The notes below the pieces were generated by a model. The model was given only the letters and a program-made list of their open reading frames with translations. It was not told the origin of the DNA and made no database searches. 64,000 nucleotides of DNA from Gluconobacter albidus (GTDB taxonomy: Bacteria > Pseudomonadota > Alphaproteobacteria > Acetobacterales > Acetobacteraceae), in the NCBI RefSeq assembly GCF_002723915.1, contig NZ_BEWL01000002.1:1-64000 (forward strand). Reading direction: 5' to 3'. Shown piece after piece: positions 27,240 through 34,784 of this stretch; within the stretch, counting starts at the first letter, position 1, and each line of letters opens with the position of its first letter. Both the position numbers and the translations under genes were made by a program.

Positions 27240-27620
27240 TCAGCCGCCGATCAGACTGTTGGACGCCTTGAGCAACTGCTCCAGAGCCGCGAGTTCATGT
27301 CTGAGCGTTTCCAGTCCCCCGGGGACGACAGGAGCCGAGCTTGAGCGCGAGGAGGCCTGTTCTTCCAGCCGTCGCAGCAGGTCCTGCCTGCGCGACGGCA
27401 GAAGAACCGCGGGGTTACGGAGATGCGGCATGATATGGGCATAGACCGCGCCGATAACGGTGGGTGGGTCGATGGTTTCAGACAGCGCGTTCTCAGGCGC
27501 CAGTGTCTGGCGAAGGGCGGCAACTTCGTCGTTCAGCAGACTGTCATCATGCTGGAGCGACAGGTCCTGCAGAGCGCGGTCGAGACGGACAGTCCCTTCG
27601 GACCAGACTCTCTGAACCAT
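27240..27620 (-). CDS. Unrecognised small protein of the sctD-sctV operon
   Basis: Protein of 126 residues, not recognised. It is mostly helical and polar, with no signal peptide or membrane segment. The C-terminal part (about 98-122) is a coiled-coil-like helix (LETLRHELAALEQLLKAS) and a central segment is NPAVLLPSRRQDLLRRLEEQ. It lies between sctD and the TPR gene with short gaps (37 and 4 bases), so it belongs to the secretion operon. A chaperone partner or sorting-platform accessory is possible. Confidence 0.6.
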   Translation of the reverse strand: MVQRVWSEGTVRLDRALQDLSLQHDDSLLNDEVAALRQTLAPENALSETIDPPTVIGAVYAHIMPHLRNPAVLLPSRRQDLLRRLEEQASSRSSSAPVVPGGLETLRHELAALEQLLKASNSLIGG

Positions 27621-27657
27621 CTGTCCTGTCTCCGCCTCATCTGCGGGGGGCCGCAGA

Positions 27658-28563
27658 TCAGTAATTAAAGTTAATAGGTCGTAAACCCTTGCGCATTATT
27701 ACGGTATGTTTCCGTATCTCGAAAAGCGACAATCCTGTGACAATTTCAGTGCCCACCCGGTAGCGCTGAGAATGTACGACGATATTGGGATTTTTCCCCG
27801 TCCAGACGGCCTGAATGGGCACATCAACCGGCGGTGTGGCCGGGGCGGGAGAGACGTTCGAAACCCATACGGCCTGTGTTCCGAAGGAGGCATCGAACCA
27901 TTTTTCAACCTCGTGGAACGTCTTCATTTCCTGAGCCGAGAGGCTTCCGTCAATGATGATGACGCCGGAAGAGGCACTGACCCTCAGTTCGGGAAGATTG
28001 TTTTTTGTCAGCTCTTGCACGACGAGACGGCCCAGTTCCGCATCGCTGACCAACTGTGGGACGGGCTGGGCTGCTGACGGATCCGGCGTGTGGGACACGG
28101 AGGCCATGTCTGTCCTGCGTGCGGGTGTCGCCGAATGCGACAGCGCCTGTATCACAACAAGCATCAGGGCTGTTGCCATTCCCCCCACAACCATGAGGGT
28201 GGGATTGATTTTCCGTTTTGTGGCGGGAATATCTTCGGCAGCGTGCGTAAACGTTTCTGGCGAAGACGCGAGGGTGCCATCAGAACCCAGATGAAGGGAA
28301 ACAGGCCCAAGCCGTAGCGTCGCAGGGGCTGTGACGATCGTGCTCTCGCCAGACGGGAGAGGCACCATATTCACAACAACATCCGGTGCGAGGGCCTGAA
28401 GCAGATACGCGCTTTCAGGCTGCGGCTTTATCGAAACATGCTGCGCTGCGATGCCCTCATCGAGCAGCGCCATGGTCGCCTGCAGGCCGGAACCGATGAT
28501 GACAGGCTCCGTGCCAAGCGTCATGACGGCATCGCTGTGCAATCCGTTCTGAACAACCAGCAT
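27658..28563 (-). CDS. sctD: T3SS inner-membrane ring protein SctD
   Basis: Outer component of the inner-membrane ring, 301 residues. The N-terminal cytoplasmic FHA-like domain (1-110) contains the IGSGLQATMALLDEGIAAQH pattern. A single membrane helix follows (about 124-142, LMVVGGMATALMLVVIQAL), then a periplasmic ring domain with a BON-like segment (LRVSASSGVIIIDGSLSAQ). It is shorter than YscD (about 420) because it carries fewer periplasmic repeats. It follows the needle-candidate gene across a strong terminator-like hairpin. Confidence 0.8.
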   Translation of the reverse strand: MLVVQNGLHSDAVMTLGTEPVIIGSGLQATMALLDEGIAAQHVSIKPQPESAYLLQALAPDVVVNMVPLPSGESTIVTAPATLRLGPVSLHLGSDGTLASSPETFTHAAEDIPATKRKINPTLMVVGGMATALMLVVIQALSHSATPARRTDMASVSHTPDPSAAQPVPQLVSDAELGRLVVQELTKNNLPELRVSASSGVIIIDGSLSAQEMKTFHEVEKWFDASFGTQAVWVSNVSPAPATPPVDVPIQAVWTGKNPNIVVHSQRYRVGTEIVTGLSLFEIRKHTVIMRKGLRPINFNY

Positions 28564-28613
28564 GATGCATCCCGGCTTGGGAGGACAGATCCTCCTGGTG
28601 GCAAAAACGGAAA

Positions 28614-28654
28614 ATGGCCTGCACGACGGGGTCTGCCCCCGGCATGCAGGCCAT
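28614..28654 (-). terminator. Rho-independent terminator after needle-candidate gene
   Basis: Perfect 10-bp stem ATGGCCTGCA/TGCAGGCCAT with an inner CGGGG/CCCCG stem. On the minus strand it is followed by TTTTCCGTTTTTG. It lies between the small gene ending at 28672 and sctD, so it would let the small gene be expressed in excess of the downstream machinery. Confidence 0.8.
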
Positions 28655-28671
28655 GTCCGACGATGCGGAAA

Positions 28672-28860
28672 TCAGTCCTTCGTGAAGGCGGACTTCGCGT
28701 TGCTTTCCATCGTCTGGGCAAAGTCGTTTGCAAATGTCTGGGCGTTGGAGATTTCAGACATCTGTTCCTGCTTCTGCAGGTTCTGGTCTTCCATGGCTTC
28801 GGACTCCTGCATGATCTGCTGCATGGTTGAGTCGCTGCTGGCAGAGATGGAACCGCTCAT
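28672..28860 (-). CDS. sctF: Small helical secreted protein, needle/pilin candidate
   Basis: Protein of 62 residues, rich in Ser, Gln, Met and Glu, without cysteine or signal peptide, and predicted as a helical hairpin (MQQIMQESEAMEDQNLQKQ and FANDFAQTMESNAKSAF). Size, composition and position directly before sctD match needle/pilin subunits (NopA, HrpA/HrpY, SctF). Sequence identity to known needles is not evident, so the symbol is tentative. GGAG six bases before ATG 28860 sets the start. A terminator follows, and a weak GTCAC-type box lies near 28930-28955. Confidence 0.5.
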   Translation of the reverse strand: MSGSISASSDSTMQQIMQESEAMEDQNLQKQEQMSEISNAQTFANDFAQTMESNAKSAFTKD

Positions 28861-28929
28861 TTTATTCTCCATGACGTTGTTGGTGACTGAAAACAGCGCC
28901 GTTTTCTCCTGGCGCCATCCGGAAGCCCA

Positions 28930-28955
28930 CATGAACTCCCGAAAACCGTGACGTT
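28930..28955 (-). promoter_or_regulatory. Weak tts-box-like element before needle candidate
   Basis: Minus-strand ACGTCACGGTTTTCGGGAG has GTCA plus TTTTCG-AG in the order of the rhizobial tts box, 88-92 bases before the start at 28860. It is the poorest match of the set. Confidence 0.3.
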
Positions 28956-28980
28956 CGTAACGAACGCCTGTACACGCTCT

Positions 28981-29020
28981 GCATTCTCCCGCCGCCCCGA
29001 AGGCGCGCCGGGCAGAATGC
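28981..29020. terminator. Hairpin after harpin-like gene
   Basis: GCATTCT (28981-28987) pairs with AGAATGC (29014-29020), and CCCG/CGGG extends the stem inside one bulge. It lies just past the stop of the harpin-like gene on the minus strand. The T-run is absent. Confidence 0.5.
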
Positions 29021-29026
29021 CGGGCG

Positions 29027-29707
29027 TCAACCCAGTGCGGACTTCAGTTCGGATGCAGCAGAGCTACCGTTGAACGTGCCGGACTGAATTTCGCTGGCGA
29101 GCATCTTCGCGACATCGGCAAGGTTGCTGTTGCCGGCGTTCGAGGCTTCGCGGGCCAGGGCATTGAGATTGTTGAACTCATCCGATCCGGACTTGCCGGA
29201 CTGCAGGGCGTCCGCAATCGTGTCGACGTTGTTGCTCAGCGCATCGACGCTGTTGCCCTGAAGAGCCTGCTTGATGGCATTGCTGCTGCCACCTTGGTCG
29301 TAGGTGCCATCTGACAGGCTACGGCCGATATTGCCCGCAACGGAAGAATCGAGGCCGTTACCCTGCTGGCTGGCTTCCGACGAAACAGCCTGAGCGTACT
29401 GCTGCAGGGTGTTGCCGTTCGTGCCGTTCATGTCGACGAGCGTCTTCAGCGTTTTCATGTCATCGCTGAGATTGCCGGTCAGGGACAGGCCCGTGTTTCC
29501 AACAGGTGTGGGCGTCGAAGACCCTGTGTCGGACGAACCCGTACCTGAGGCGTTGCCGCTGGCTTCCATTTCCTGCAGGAGCTGGATCAGGGCCTGCTCC
29601 ATTTCCTGTGCCGTTTCCATGCTCAGGTTCTGGCCGGTCGCTGAAGTGTTGAGGTCGCCCGTGCTCGTCGGGCTAAATGTTGTGTTGTAACTGTCAACCG
29701 TGGACAT
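29027..29707 (-). CDS. Harpin-like secreted protein candidate
   Basis: Acidic, Gly/Ser/Asn/Gln-rich protein of 226 residues with no cysteine, no signal peptide and several amphipathic helices: the features of harpins (HrpZ, HrpN, PopA, NopP-like secreted helpers). An N-terminal helix (about 33-50, AQEMEQALIQLLQEMEAS) is followed by a Gly/Ser/Thr linker and a helical C-terminal half (about 85-225). GGAG six bases before ATG 29707 sets the start. A GTCAG-type box lies about 145 bases upstream. It shares an N-terminal motif with the protein at 9603-10562. The call is by composition and context. Confidence 0.5.
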   Translation of the reverse strand: MSTVDSYNTTFSPTSTGDLNTSATGQNLSMETAQEMEQALIQLLQEMEASGNASGTGSSDTGSSTPTPVGNTGLSLTGNLSDDMKTLKTLVDMNGTNGNTLQQYAQAVSSEASQQGNGLDSSVAGNIGRSLSDGTYDQGGSSNAIKQALQGNSVDALSNNVDTIADALQSGKSGSDEFNNLNALAREASNAGNSNLADVAKMLASEIQSGTFNGSSAASELKSALG

Positions 29708-29832
29708 GCTGCTCTCCACATCAGAAAATCTGCGATCAGAGAGCAAGGTGTTACTTACCCTCTTGTCCGAACTTTCCACCCTCTGCGGTTGCAGTTCTCA
29801 TGGTCGTTTCGGCCTGAAGAAAGAGATATTTG

Positions 29833-29856
29833 AGCAGTCTGACCGGAACCTGACGT
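29833..29856 (-). promoter_or_regulatory. GTCAG-type (tts-box-like) element
   Basis: Minus-strand ACGTCAGGTTCCGGTCAGAC, upstream of the harpin-like gene. It is the closest partner of the element before sctI (shared GTCAGGTTC-G-TCAG). Confidence 0.45.
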
Positions 29857-29968
29857 AAAATCCGCCAACACTCATTTCCGGTTAAAACACGTCAATATTC
29901 ACTGAATTGCAATCAAAGAGACAGGAACGGCGCGTCCCGGTTCCCGCGCCTGAATGTTCAGGCAGAGA

Positions 29969-30388
29969 TCATTCCTGAGGGCTGTTTCCAGCCGCAAACA
30001 GGCGCCTGGCCTGCTGGAGAACCCGCTTCTGATAAGCGGAATTCAGCTGGGGCGTGTGGGAATGATAATCTCCTACGGCCTCAAGAAGGTCTCCGTGCGT
30101 TTCGTTGAGGTAACTTCGCAGGATAAGAGCCGAAGCGGCGATATTGAAGCATCCGTCCGACACAAGACGCGCAGCCGTCTGGGTGGCCGGCATGCGGGTG
30201 ATCTGGGAGAGAAGTCCGACCCACTGCGTGTTGATCTGCATCAGCCCCAGATCGTCGGAACCGTTCGTGTTGTGATGCACGAGGCCAATGGCGCCGCGTT
30301 CGACTTCCCATATGGCAGGCAGAACCCGCGGAGGAAGATCGTACCGGATGGCGGCCGCGAGCATGCAGGCCAGAAGGGGAGCGGGCAT
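29969..30388 (-). CDS. Lytic transglycosylase (IagB/VirB1-like)
   Basis: Soluble lytic transglycosylase domain protein, 139 residues, which opens peptidoglycan locally so that an envelope-spanning machine can be built. Catalytic Glu28 lies in AIWEVERG, followed by HNTNGSDDLGLMQINTQWV, the T3SS/T4SS-associated form of the family. A hydrophobic N-terminus (residues 3-15) may act as an export signal, though it lacks a clear cleavage site. It lies between the T3SS and T2SS genes; its IagB-like form points to the T3SS. Confidence 0.8.
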   Translation of the reverse strand: MPAPLLACMLAAAIRYDLPPRVLPAIWEVERGAIGLVHHNTNGSDDLGLMQINTQWVGLLSQITRMPATQTAARLVSDGCFNIAASALILRSYLNETHGDLLEAVGDYHSHTPQLNSAYQKRVLQQARRLFAAGNSPQE

Positions 30389-30525
30389 GGCAGACCTGTC
30401 GGGACACTCTGTCCGGAATGAAGAAATTATGAAGACAGCACCGTGACCCCCATCATGCGCTGGGCAGAGAAGGTCCGAAGCTTTAGTACCGTTTGACGAA
30501 CGGTTAAAAAAGGTACGTCATCAAA

Positions 30526-30969
30526 ATGTCATGTCCCAGACAGGTCTCCCGTGCCGAGCGTCGCGATGATGCCGGTTTTACCCTTCTGGAAATTCTTGTG
30601 GTTCTGGCCATTCTGGGCCTGCTGGTCGGGCTTGTGGCACCGGCCGCACTGCGCCAGCTGGGGGGGGCCCGCCAGTCCGTCGTCAAGCAGTCGATCGCTC
30701 GGATCGGTACGGTTCTGGACATGTATAAGCTCGATACGGGCGATTATCCCTCCACGGAGGAAGGTCTGGACGCGCTGGTCCATCGCCCGTCATCGGTGGA
30801 GAACTGGAACGGCCCTTATCTGAAGGGCGGCGCTGTTCCGTCCGATCCCTGGAACCATGCCTATGTCTACCATGCCCCTTCGGAGCGGGAGGGGCATGAC
30901 TATGACCTCTGTTCCCACGGACCGAACGGCCGGGGCGAGGCGGGATCAGGAATGATCTGCAATCCCTGA
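30526..30969 (+). CDS. gspG: T2SS major pseudopilin GspG
   Basis: Major pseudopilin of type II secretion, 147 residues. The prepilin site is G|FTLLEILVVLAILGLLVGLV (cleavage after Gly17, Glu+5 present). The GspG hallmark DTGDYPSTEEGLDALV with the calcium-loop region WNGPYLKGG follows. It is transcribed alone, convergent with gspK and overlapping its end by 24 bases, and separate from the gspE-F-H-I-J block. A small inverted repeat, ACCGTT/AACGGT (30488-30504), precedes it and may be an operator. Confidence 0.95.
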   Translation: MSCPRQVSRAERRDDAGFTLLEILVVLAILGLLVGLVAPAALRQLGGARQSVVKQSIARIGTVLDMYKLDTGDYPSTEEGLDALVHRPSSVENWNGPYLKGGAVPSDPWNHAYVYHAPSEREGHDYDLCSHGPNGRGEAGSGMICNP

Positions 30970-31803
30970 GGGAGTGCTGTCTGGCGTCATGGTTTCCAGA
31001 CGGACCAGACGCCAGGGAATGGGGCGTTCATCAGGAAGCATAACAGCCTCGGCATGACGCCACATCCTGAAAGCGCCATGGAAGACGAAGGCGTCCACGG
31101 AAACAAGGACGCCGCCGTTTCCTTCGCTGTTCGGATCCGTCTGATCCGCGCCACTTGAAATCCCGGATTTCAGCAGAGCCTTCCGGACGGACGGATCGCC
31201 GGTGTGGAGATCGGGCAACTCCTGCTGGGCAAAGGACAGATGCGGCTCCAGCCCCTCAAGCAACAGGGGCGTCATGCCAGGAACGGCCGAAAGATCATCC
31301 AGATCATGAAACGGCAGCCCCTGTGACACACAGCCCGAGGCTCTGTCCGCCACATGAAACCCTTCACTGCGCCACCCGAGAAGTGTGGCTGCCAGAGAGG
31401 CGGCCTGATCGGATGAAAAACCCTGCGTCATCAGGAGCGCTGCCATCAGCGGCTGACTGGCAATGTTGGGATTGATCCTGTCCCGTCGGATCTGACTGCG
31501 CGTTCTGACCTGAAACTCGGTGGCCTCAGGACTGGAAGACCATTGGCCCTTCGGGCGCGTGCGCCCCGTGGCGACGGCGTAGAGTTCCGTCGTGATGGCG
31601 GCGTCTGCCGTTGTCTGGAGTCGCGCTTTCCAGAGTGCCGTGCTTTCGAGGTTCAGGGACGCGCGGCCCAGCATCAGGGCCTGCGTGCCGATCAGGGCCA
31701 GAAAAGCAAGCGTCCAGAGCACCAGTAGCAGCGCAAACCCCGCCTCCCGTCCGCGCAGCGGGCCGCGTGGAGGCAAGGGGAGCGATGGGGTGCCGGCCGG
31801 CAT
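30946..31803 (-). CDS. gspK: T2SS minor pseudopilin GspK
   Basis: Tip pseudopilin of 285 residues. A basic leader precedes G|FALLLVLWTLAFLALIG (no Glu at +5, as is normal for GspK). The large C-terminal domain includes the NPNIASQPLMAALL and DDLSAVPGMTPLL segments of the family. It forms the pseudopilus tip with GspI and GspJ. It starts one base after the gspD stop, so it is coupled. Confidence 0.9.
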   Translation of the reverse strand: MPAGTPSLPLPPRGPLRGREAGFALLLVLWTLAFLALIGTQALMLGRASLNLESTALWKARLQTTADAAITTELYAVATGRTRPKGQWSSSPEATEFQVRTRSQIRRDRINPNIASQPLMAALLMTQGFSSDQAASLAATLLGWRSEGFHVADRASGCVSQGLPFHDLDDLSAVPGMTPLLLEGLEPHLSFAQQELPDLHTGDPSVRKALLKSGISSGADQTDPNSEGNGGVLVSVDAFVFHGAFRMWRHAEAVMLPDERPIPWRLVRLETMTPDSTPSGIADHS

Positions 31804-31804
31804 G

Positions 31805-34153
31805 TCAGTCGTGCAGTCCGACCGCTTTGAGAATGCGGTGCTGCGGATCTGCCGAGCCGGTCGGGGGCATGCCGTTCATTTCAGCCGGCAGGAGTGCTGC
31901 GTGAAGAAGCTGTTCGCGCAGATCTTCCGTCAGGGCGTAGGCTTCGCTCTGGCTGTGAATGATATGGGGCGTAATGAGGATCAGGAGTTCCGTGCGGTTT
32001 CGCGTGTTGGTCTGGTTTCCGCCCAGCATTCCAAGGAGCGGAATATCCTTCAGCCAGGGCATTCCGCTGTTGTTGCGGTTGGACGTGTCCGAGATCAGCC
32101 CGGCCAGTCCGACCGTCTGACCGTCCGCGATGACCACGCGCGACGTGACCTGACGCTGTGAGAAGGTCGGGCTGTTGATGGACCCGCTGCCGGTTGTCGT
32201 CGTGCTGGAAGCCACGGAGCTGACCTGCTGGGAGATGTCGAGCGTGACCGTCCCGCCATTGCTGACATGGGGGGTGACCTGAAGAATCACGCCCGTGGGC
32301 TGATAGTTGATCGAATTCGTGATGGTGGAATTCGACGTCAGAACCCCGGTGGTCGAGCCGGTCAGATACGGCACCATGTCGCCCACCATCAGGGAGGCGG
32401 CCTGGTTGTCCACGACCATCAGTTCAGGCGAGGACAGGACGCGCACTTTCGTGACGGCTTGGAGCGCATTGATGACGAAGGGCGCGCCCCCCTGTCCCGA
32501 CCCGCCGAGAACGAAACCGGGGAACGAACTGGAGAGCTGCGACGACACCAGATTGGCACTTCCAAGGGACTGGGACGCATTGCTGAGAATACCGTTTATT
32601 CCGCCCGACTTGAAAAAGAACTGCGTGCCGTAATTGAGCGAGTCATTCAGCGTCACTTCGGCGACCGTGGCATCCACGCGAACCTGAAGGGGCATGATGT
32701 CCACCTTGCGGAGCATGGAGGCCACGGTTTCCATCTCGTTGGCCGTGCCATAGACCAGAACGGCATTGTTCTGGCTGTCGGGAATGATGCGGATTTCCGA
32801 CGTTTCGGAACTGTTGCCCGAACTGCCCAGACCCAGCCCCCCGAGCAGGGGATTATTTGAAATTCCATCCTGTGCGGTCTGCGTCTGGCCGGACTGGCCG
32901 TCCGAAGACGGGCTGTTCTGACCGGAACCGGAGAGCTGGTTGCCCTGCTGGGATGTGCCGCCGCCTGAAGACCCGAAGCCCATCCCGCTGCCGAAACTTC
33001 CCGAACTCCCGGAACCGGACGAGGAACTCTGGAAGCCTGAAGAGGAGGGCTGGGCTTTTGCCGTGGGGACGGCCGTGACATGGCCTGGGGTGAAGGCCTG
33101 TTGCAGAACATAGGCCACGTCGTTCGCCCGACTGTTCTGGATGTAGAACACATTCCATTTCCGCACGGTTCTGCGACGCTGCGCCTCGATGACGGAAAAG
33201 GCACGACGGGCCTGATCCAGAAGGGCGGGGGTTGCGGCAATGACCATCACCGCTTCGATATGTGGCATGGGCACGACCTGCATCCGGCCTGCCAGCGCCT
33301 GTTCCTTTTTGCTGCCCAGAGCAGCCTGAAGGGCCTGCGAGACTTCGCTGGCATTGCCGCTGGTTGCGGGGAACAGGGCATAGGACTGTCCGGCCAGCAC
33401 ATCGGAATCGAATGTCCGGACCAGTTCTTCCAGAGAGGCCCGCGTGGCGGGATCGCCCGAAATCACGACGGCATTTCCCGCCGGGGCCGCAACGATGTGG
33501 TCCCCGCCCTTGAGGATGGGCTGAAGCGCCTTCACCAGACTTTCAGCCGAAGTGTAGCGCAGCGGAACGATCGTGTTGCCTGCCGTTCCACCGCCGGTTC
33601 CCGCCGTGCCCGCAAGGGTGGTCACGCGGTAAATGCCGTTTTCCTCGACCAGCGCCGCGCCTGCGCCCGCGAGTGCGGTCCGGAAAACCGGCAGAAGCTG
33701 GTCCTGACGCAGCGGATGCGGCGTACGCAGGGTGATGGTGCCGTGGACGTTTGAATCAACGAGATAGTTGGCCTGAAGCAGCCGCCCGAGAATTTCGTCC
33801 GTAACCGACTGGATATCGGCATCCACGAAATTGAGGGTCAGGGTTCCATTTTCAGAGGCGCCACCGCCCGTCTGGCGGGTGCCGGAGGCCCGGCCATAAC
33901 TCAGCATGCCGCCCCGGGCGGATTCCATGCTCCCGACCGGACCGTCAACGCGGGGCGTGGCCGTCTGGCCGTACAGATGTTTCGAGACCGGCAGGGGTGT
34001 CAGGTGTGGTGGCGTGGACGAACAGCCCGCCAGCAGAGCCAGCGGCGGGAGCGCTGCCATGAGGAGGAAACGGCGGGACATCCCGGAGATGGCAGGGGAC
34101 AGGGAAGCAGGCACGTTGTCTCTCAGTCTGTTCTGTCGGCGGAAAGGGATCAT
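31805..34153 (-). CDS. gspD: T2SS outer-membrane secretin GspD
   Basis: Secretin of 782 residues. A lipoprotein-type signal is visible (ALLAGC), so it may be self-piloting. The N0-N1-N2-N3 domains follow (for example GTITLRTPHPLRQDQLLPVF and VVISGDPATRASLEELV). A long Gly/Ser/Gln-rich insertion (about 365-430) sits within the N3 region. The secretin core has VRVDATVAEVTLNDSLNYG, VLSSPELMVVDNQAASLMVG and MPWLKDIPLLGMLGG. ATG 34153 overlaps the gspM stop; an internal ATG at 34081 starts nearer the signal. Confidence 0.95.
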   Translation of the reverse strand: MIPFRRQNRLRDNVPASLSPAISGMSRRFLLMAALPPLALLAGCSSTPPHLTPLPVSKHLYGQTATPRVDGPVGSMESARGGMLSYGRASGTRQTGGGASENGTLTLNFVDADIQSVTDEILGRLLQANYLVDSNVHGTITLRTPHPLRQDQLLPVFRTALAGAGAALVEENGIYRVTTLAGTAGTGGGTAGNTIVPLRYTSAESLVKALQPILKGGDHIVAAPAGNAVVISGDPATRASLEELVRTFDSDVLAGQSYALFPATSGNASEVSQALQAALGSKKEQALAGRMQVVPMPHIEAVMVIAATPALLDQARRAFSVIEAQRRRTVRKWNVFYIQNSRANDVAYVLQQAFTPGHVTAVPTAKAQPSSSGFQSSSSGSGSSGSFGSGMGFGSSGGGTSQQGNQLSGSGQNSPSSDGQSGQTQTAQDGISNNPLLGGLGLGSSGNSSETSEIRIIPDSQNNAVLVYGTANEMETVASMLRKVDIMPLQVRVDATVAEVTLNDSLNYGTQFFFKSGGINGILSNASQSLGSANLVSSQLSSSFPGFVLGGSGQGGAPFVINALQAVTKVRVLSSPELMVVDNQAASLMVGDMVPYLTGSTTGVLTSNSTITNSINYQPTGVILQVTPHVSNGGTVTLDISQQVSSVASSTTTTGSGSINSPTFSQRQVTSRVVIADGQTVGLAGLISDTSNRNNSGMPWLKDIPLLGMLGGNQTNTRNRTELLILITPHIIHSQSEAYALTEDLREQLLHAALLPAEMNGMPPTGSADPQHRILKAVGLHD

Positions 34154-34779
34154 GGCCGGGGGGCGGTGGACGCCGCGATGGAACGGGGGTCGCGCAGCGC
34201 AAGGATGGTGAAGGACGCATCCAGGGCGCGCCCTTCAGCCGTTTCGTCAATCGCCTGCGGGTTGCCGGACACGTCGATCCGGAGATCATCGACCAGCAGG
34301 CGCGGAGCGGTACTGTGGTCCAGGGCGTCCAGAAGACGGACCAGTACGGCATAGGATGTGGTGAGGGAAACCCTCACGCCGAGCCGCTCGAACGCTCCGG
34401 TGCGCGAGACGGGGAGCGGTTCCATGCTCGTCGGCAGGGCCTGCCCCTCGAGGGCGGCGTCGTGCACGATCTGCTGGAGGCGGGCAAGGGCCGTTTCCTG
34501 CGAGGTTTCACTGATCAGGAGCGTGCTGCCACGGGCCTGAAGCGATGCCGTCCGGGCCCGTTTTTCAAGATCGGGCAGGGTGTCCACGAGGATCTGCGTA
34601 TGGGCGAGGATGTCCTGCTGTTCGGCCAGATCGGCCTGTCCCTCGGCATACTGGTTCAGCAGAAGGGATGCGCCGGATGCGACCAGCACGAGCAGGACGA
34701 ACGTCATGCCGAGGGCGAGGAGACGTCCTTTTCGTCCGTCGGGCAGACCGGACATGGGGGGTGAGGCTGAAGCGGACAT
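34150..34779 (-). CDS. gspM: T2SS assembly protein GspM-like
   Basis: Inner-membrane protein of 209 residues. It has one membrane helix (about 20-42, LLALGMTFVLLVLVASGASLL), a coiled coil (about 45-85) and a small ferredoxin-like periplasmic domain. It matches the GspM type b family found in alphaproteobacteria. It partners GspL in the inner-membrane platform. It lies between gspL and gspD and overlaps gspD. Confidence 0.75.
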   Translation of the reverse strand: MSASASPPMSGLPDGRKGRLLALGMTFVLLVLVASGASLLLNQYAEGQADLAEQQDILAHTQILVDTLPDLEKRARTASLQARGSTLLISETSQETALARLQQIVHDAALEGQALPTSMEPLPVSRTGAFERLGVRVSLTTSYAVLVRLLDALDHSTAPRLLVDDLRIDVSGNPQAIDETAEGRALDASFTILALRDPRSIAASTAPRP

Positions 34780-34784
34780 CAGGA

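Noticed and set aside
30488-30504. ACCGTT/AACGGT hairpin before gspG as a terminator for the upstream region
   Set aside because: It is followed by an A-run on the plus strand and no plus-strand gene ends there; listed only as a possible operator within the gspG entry.
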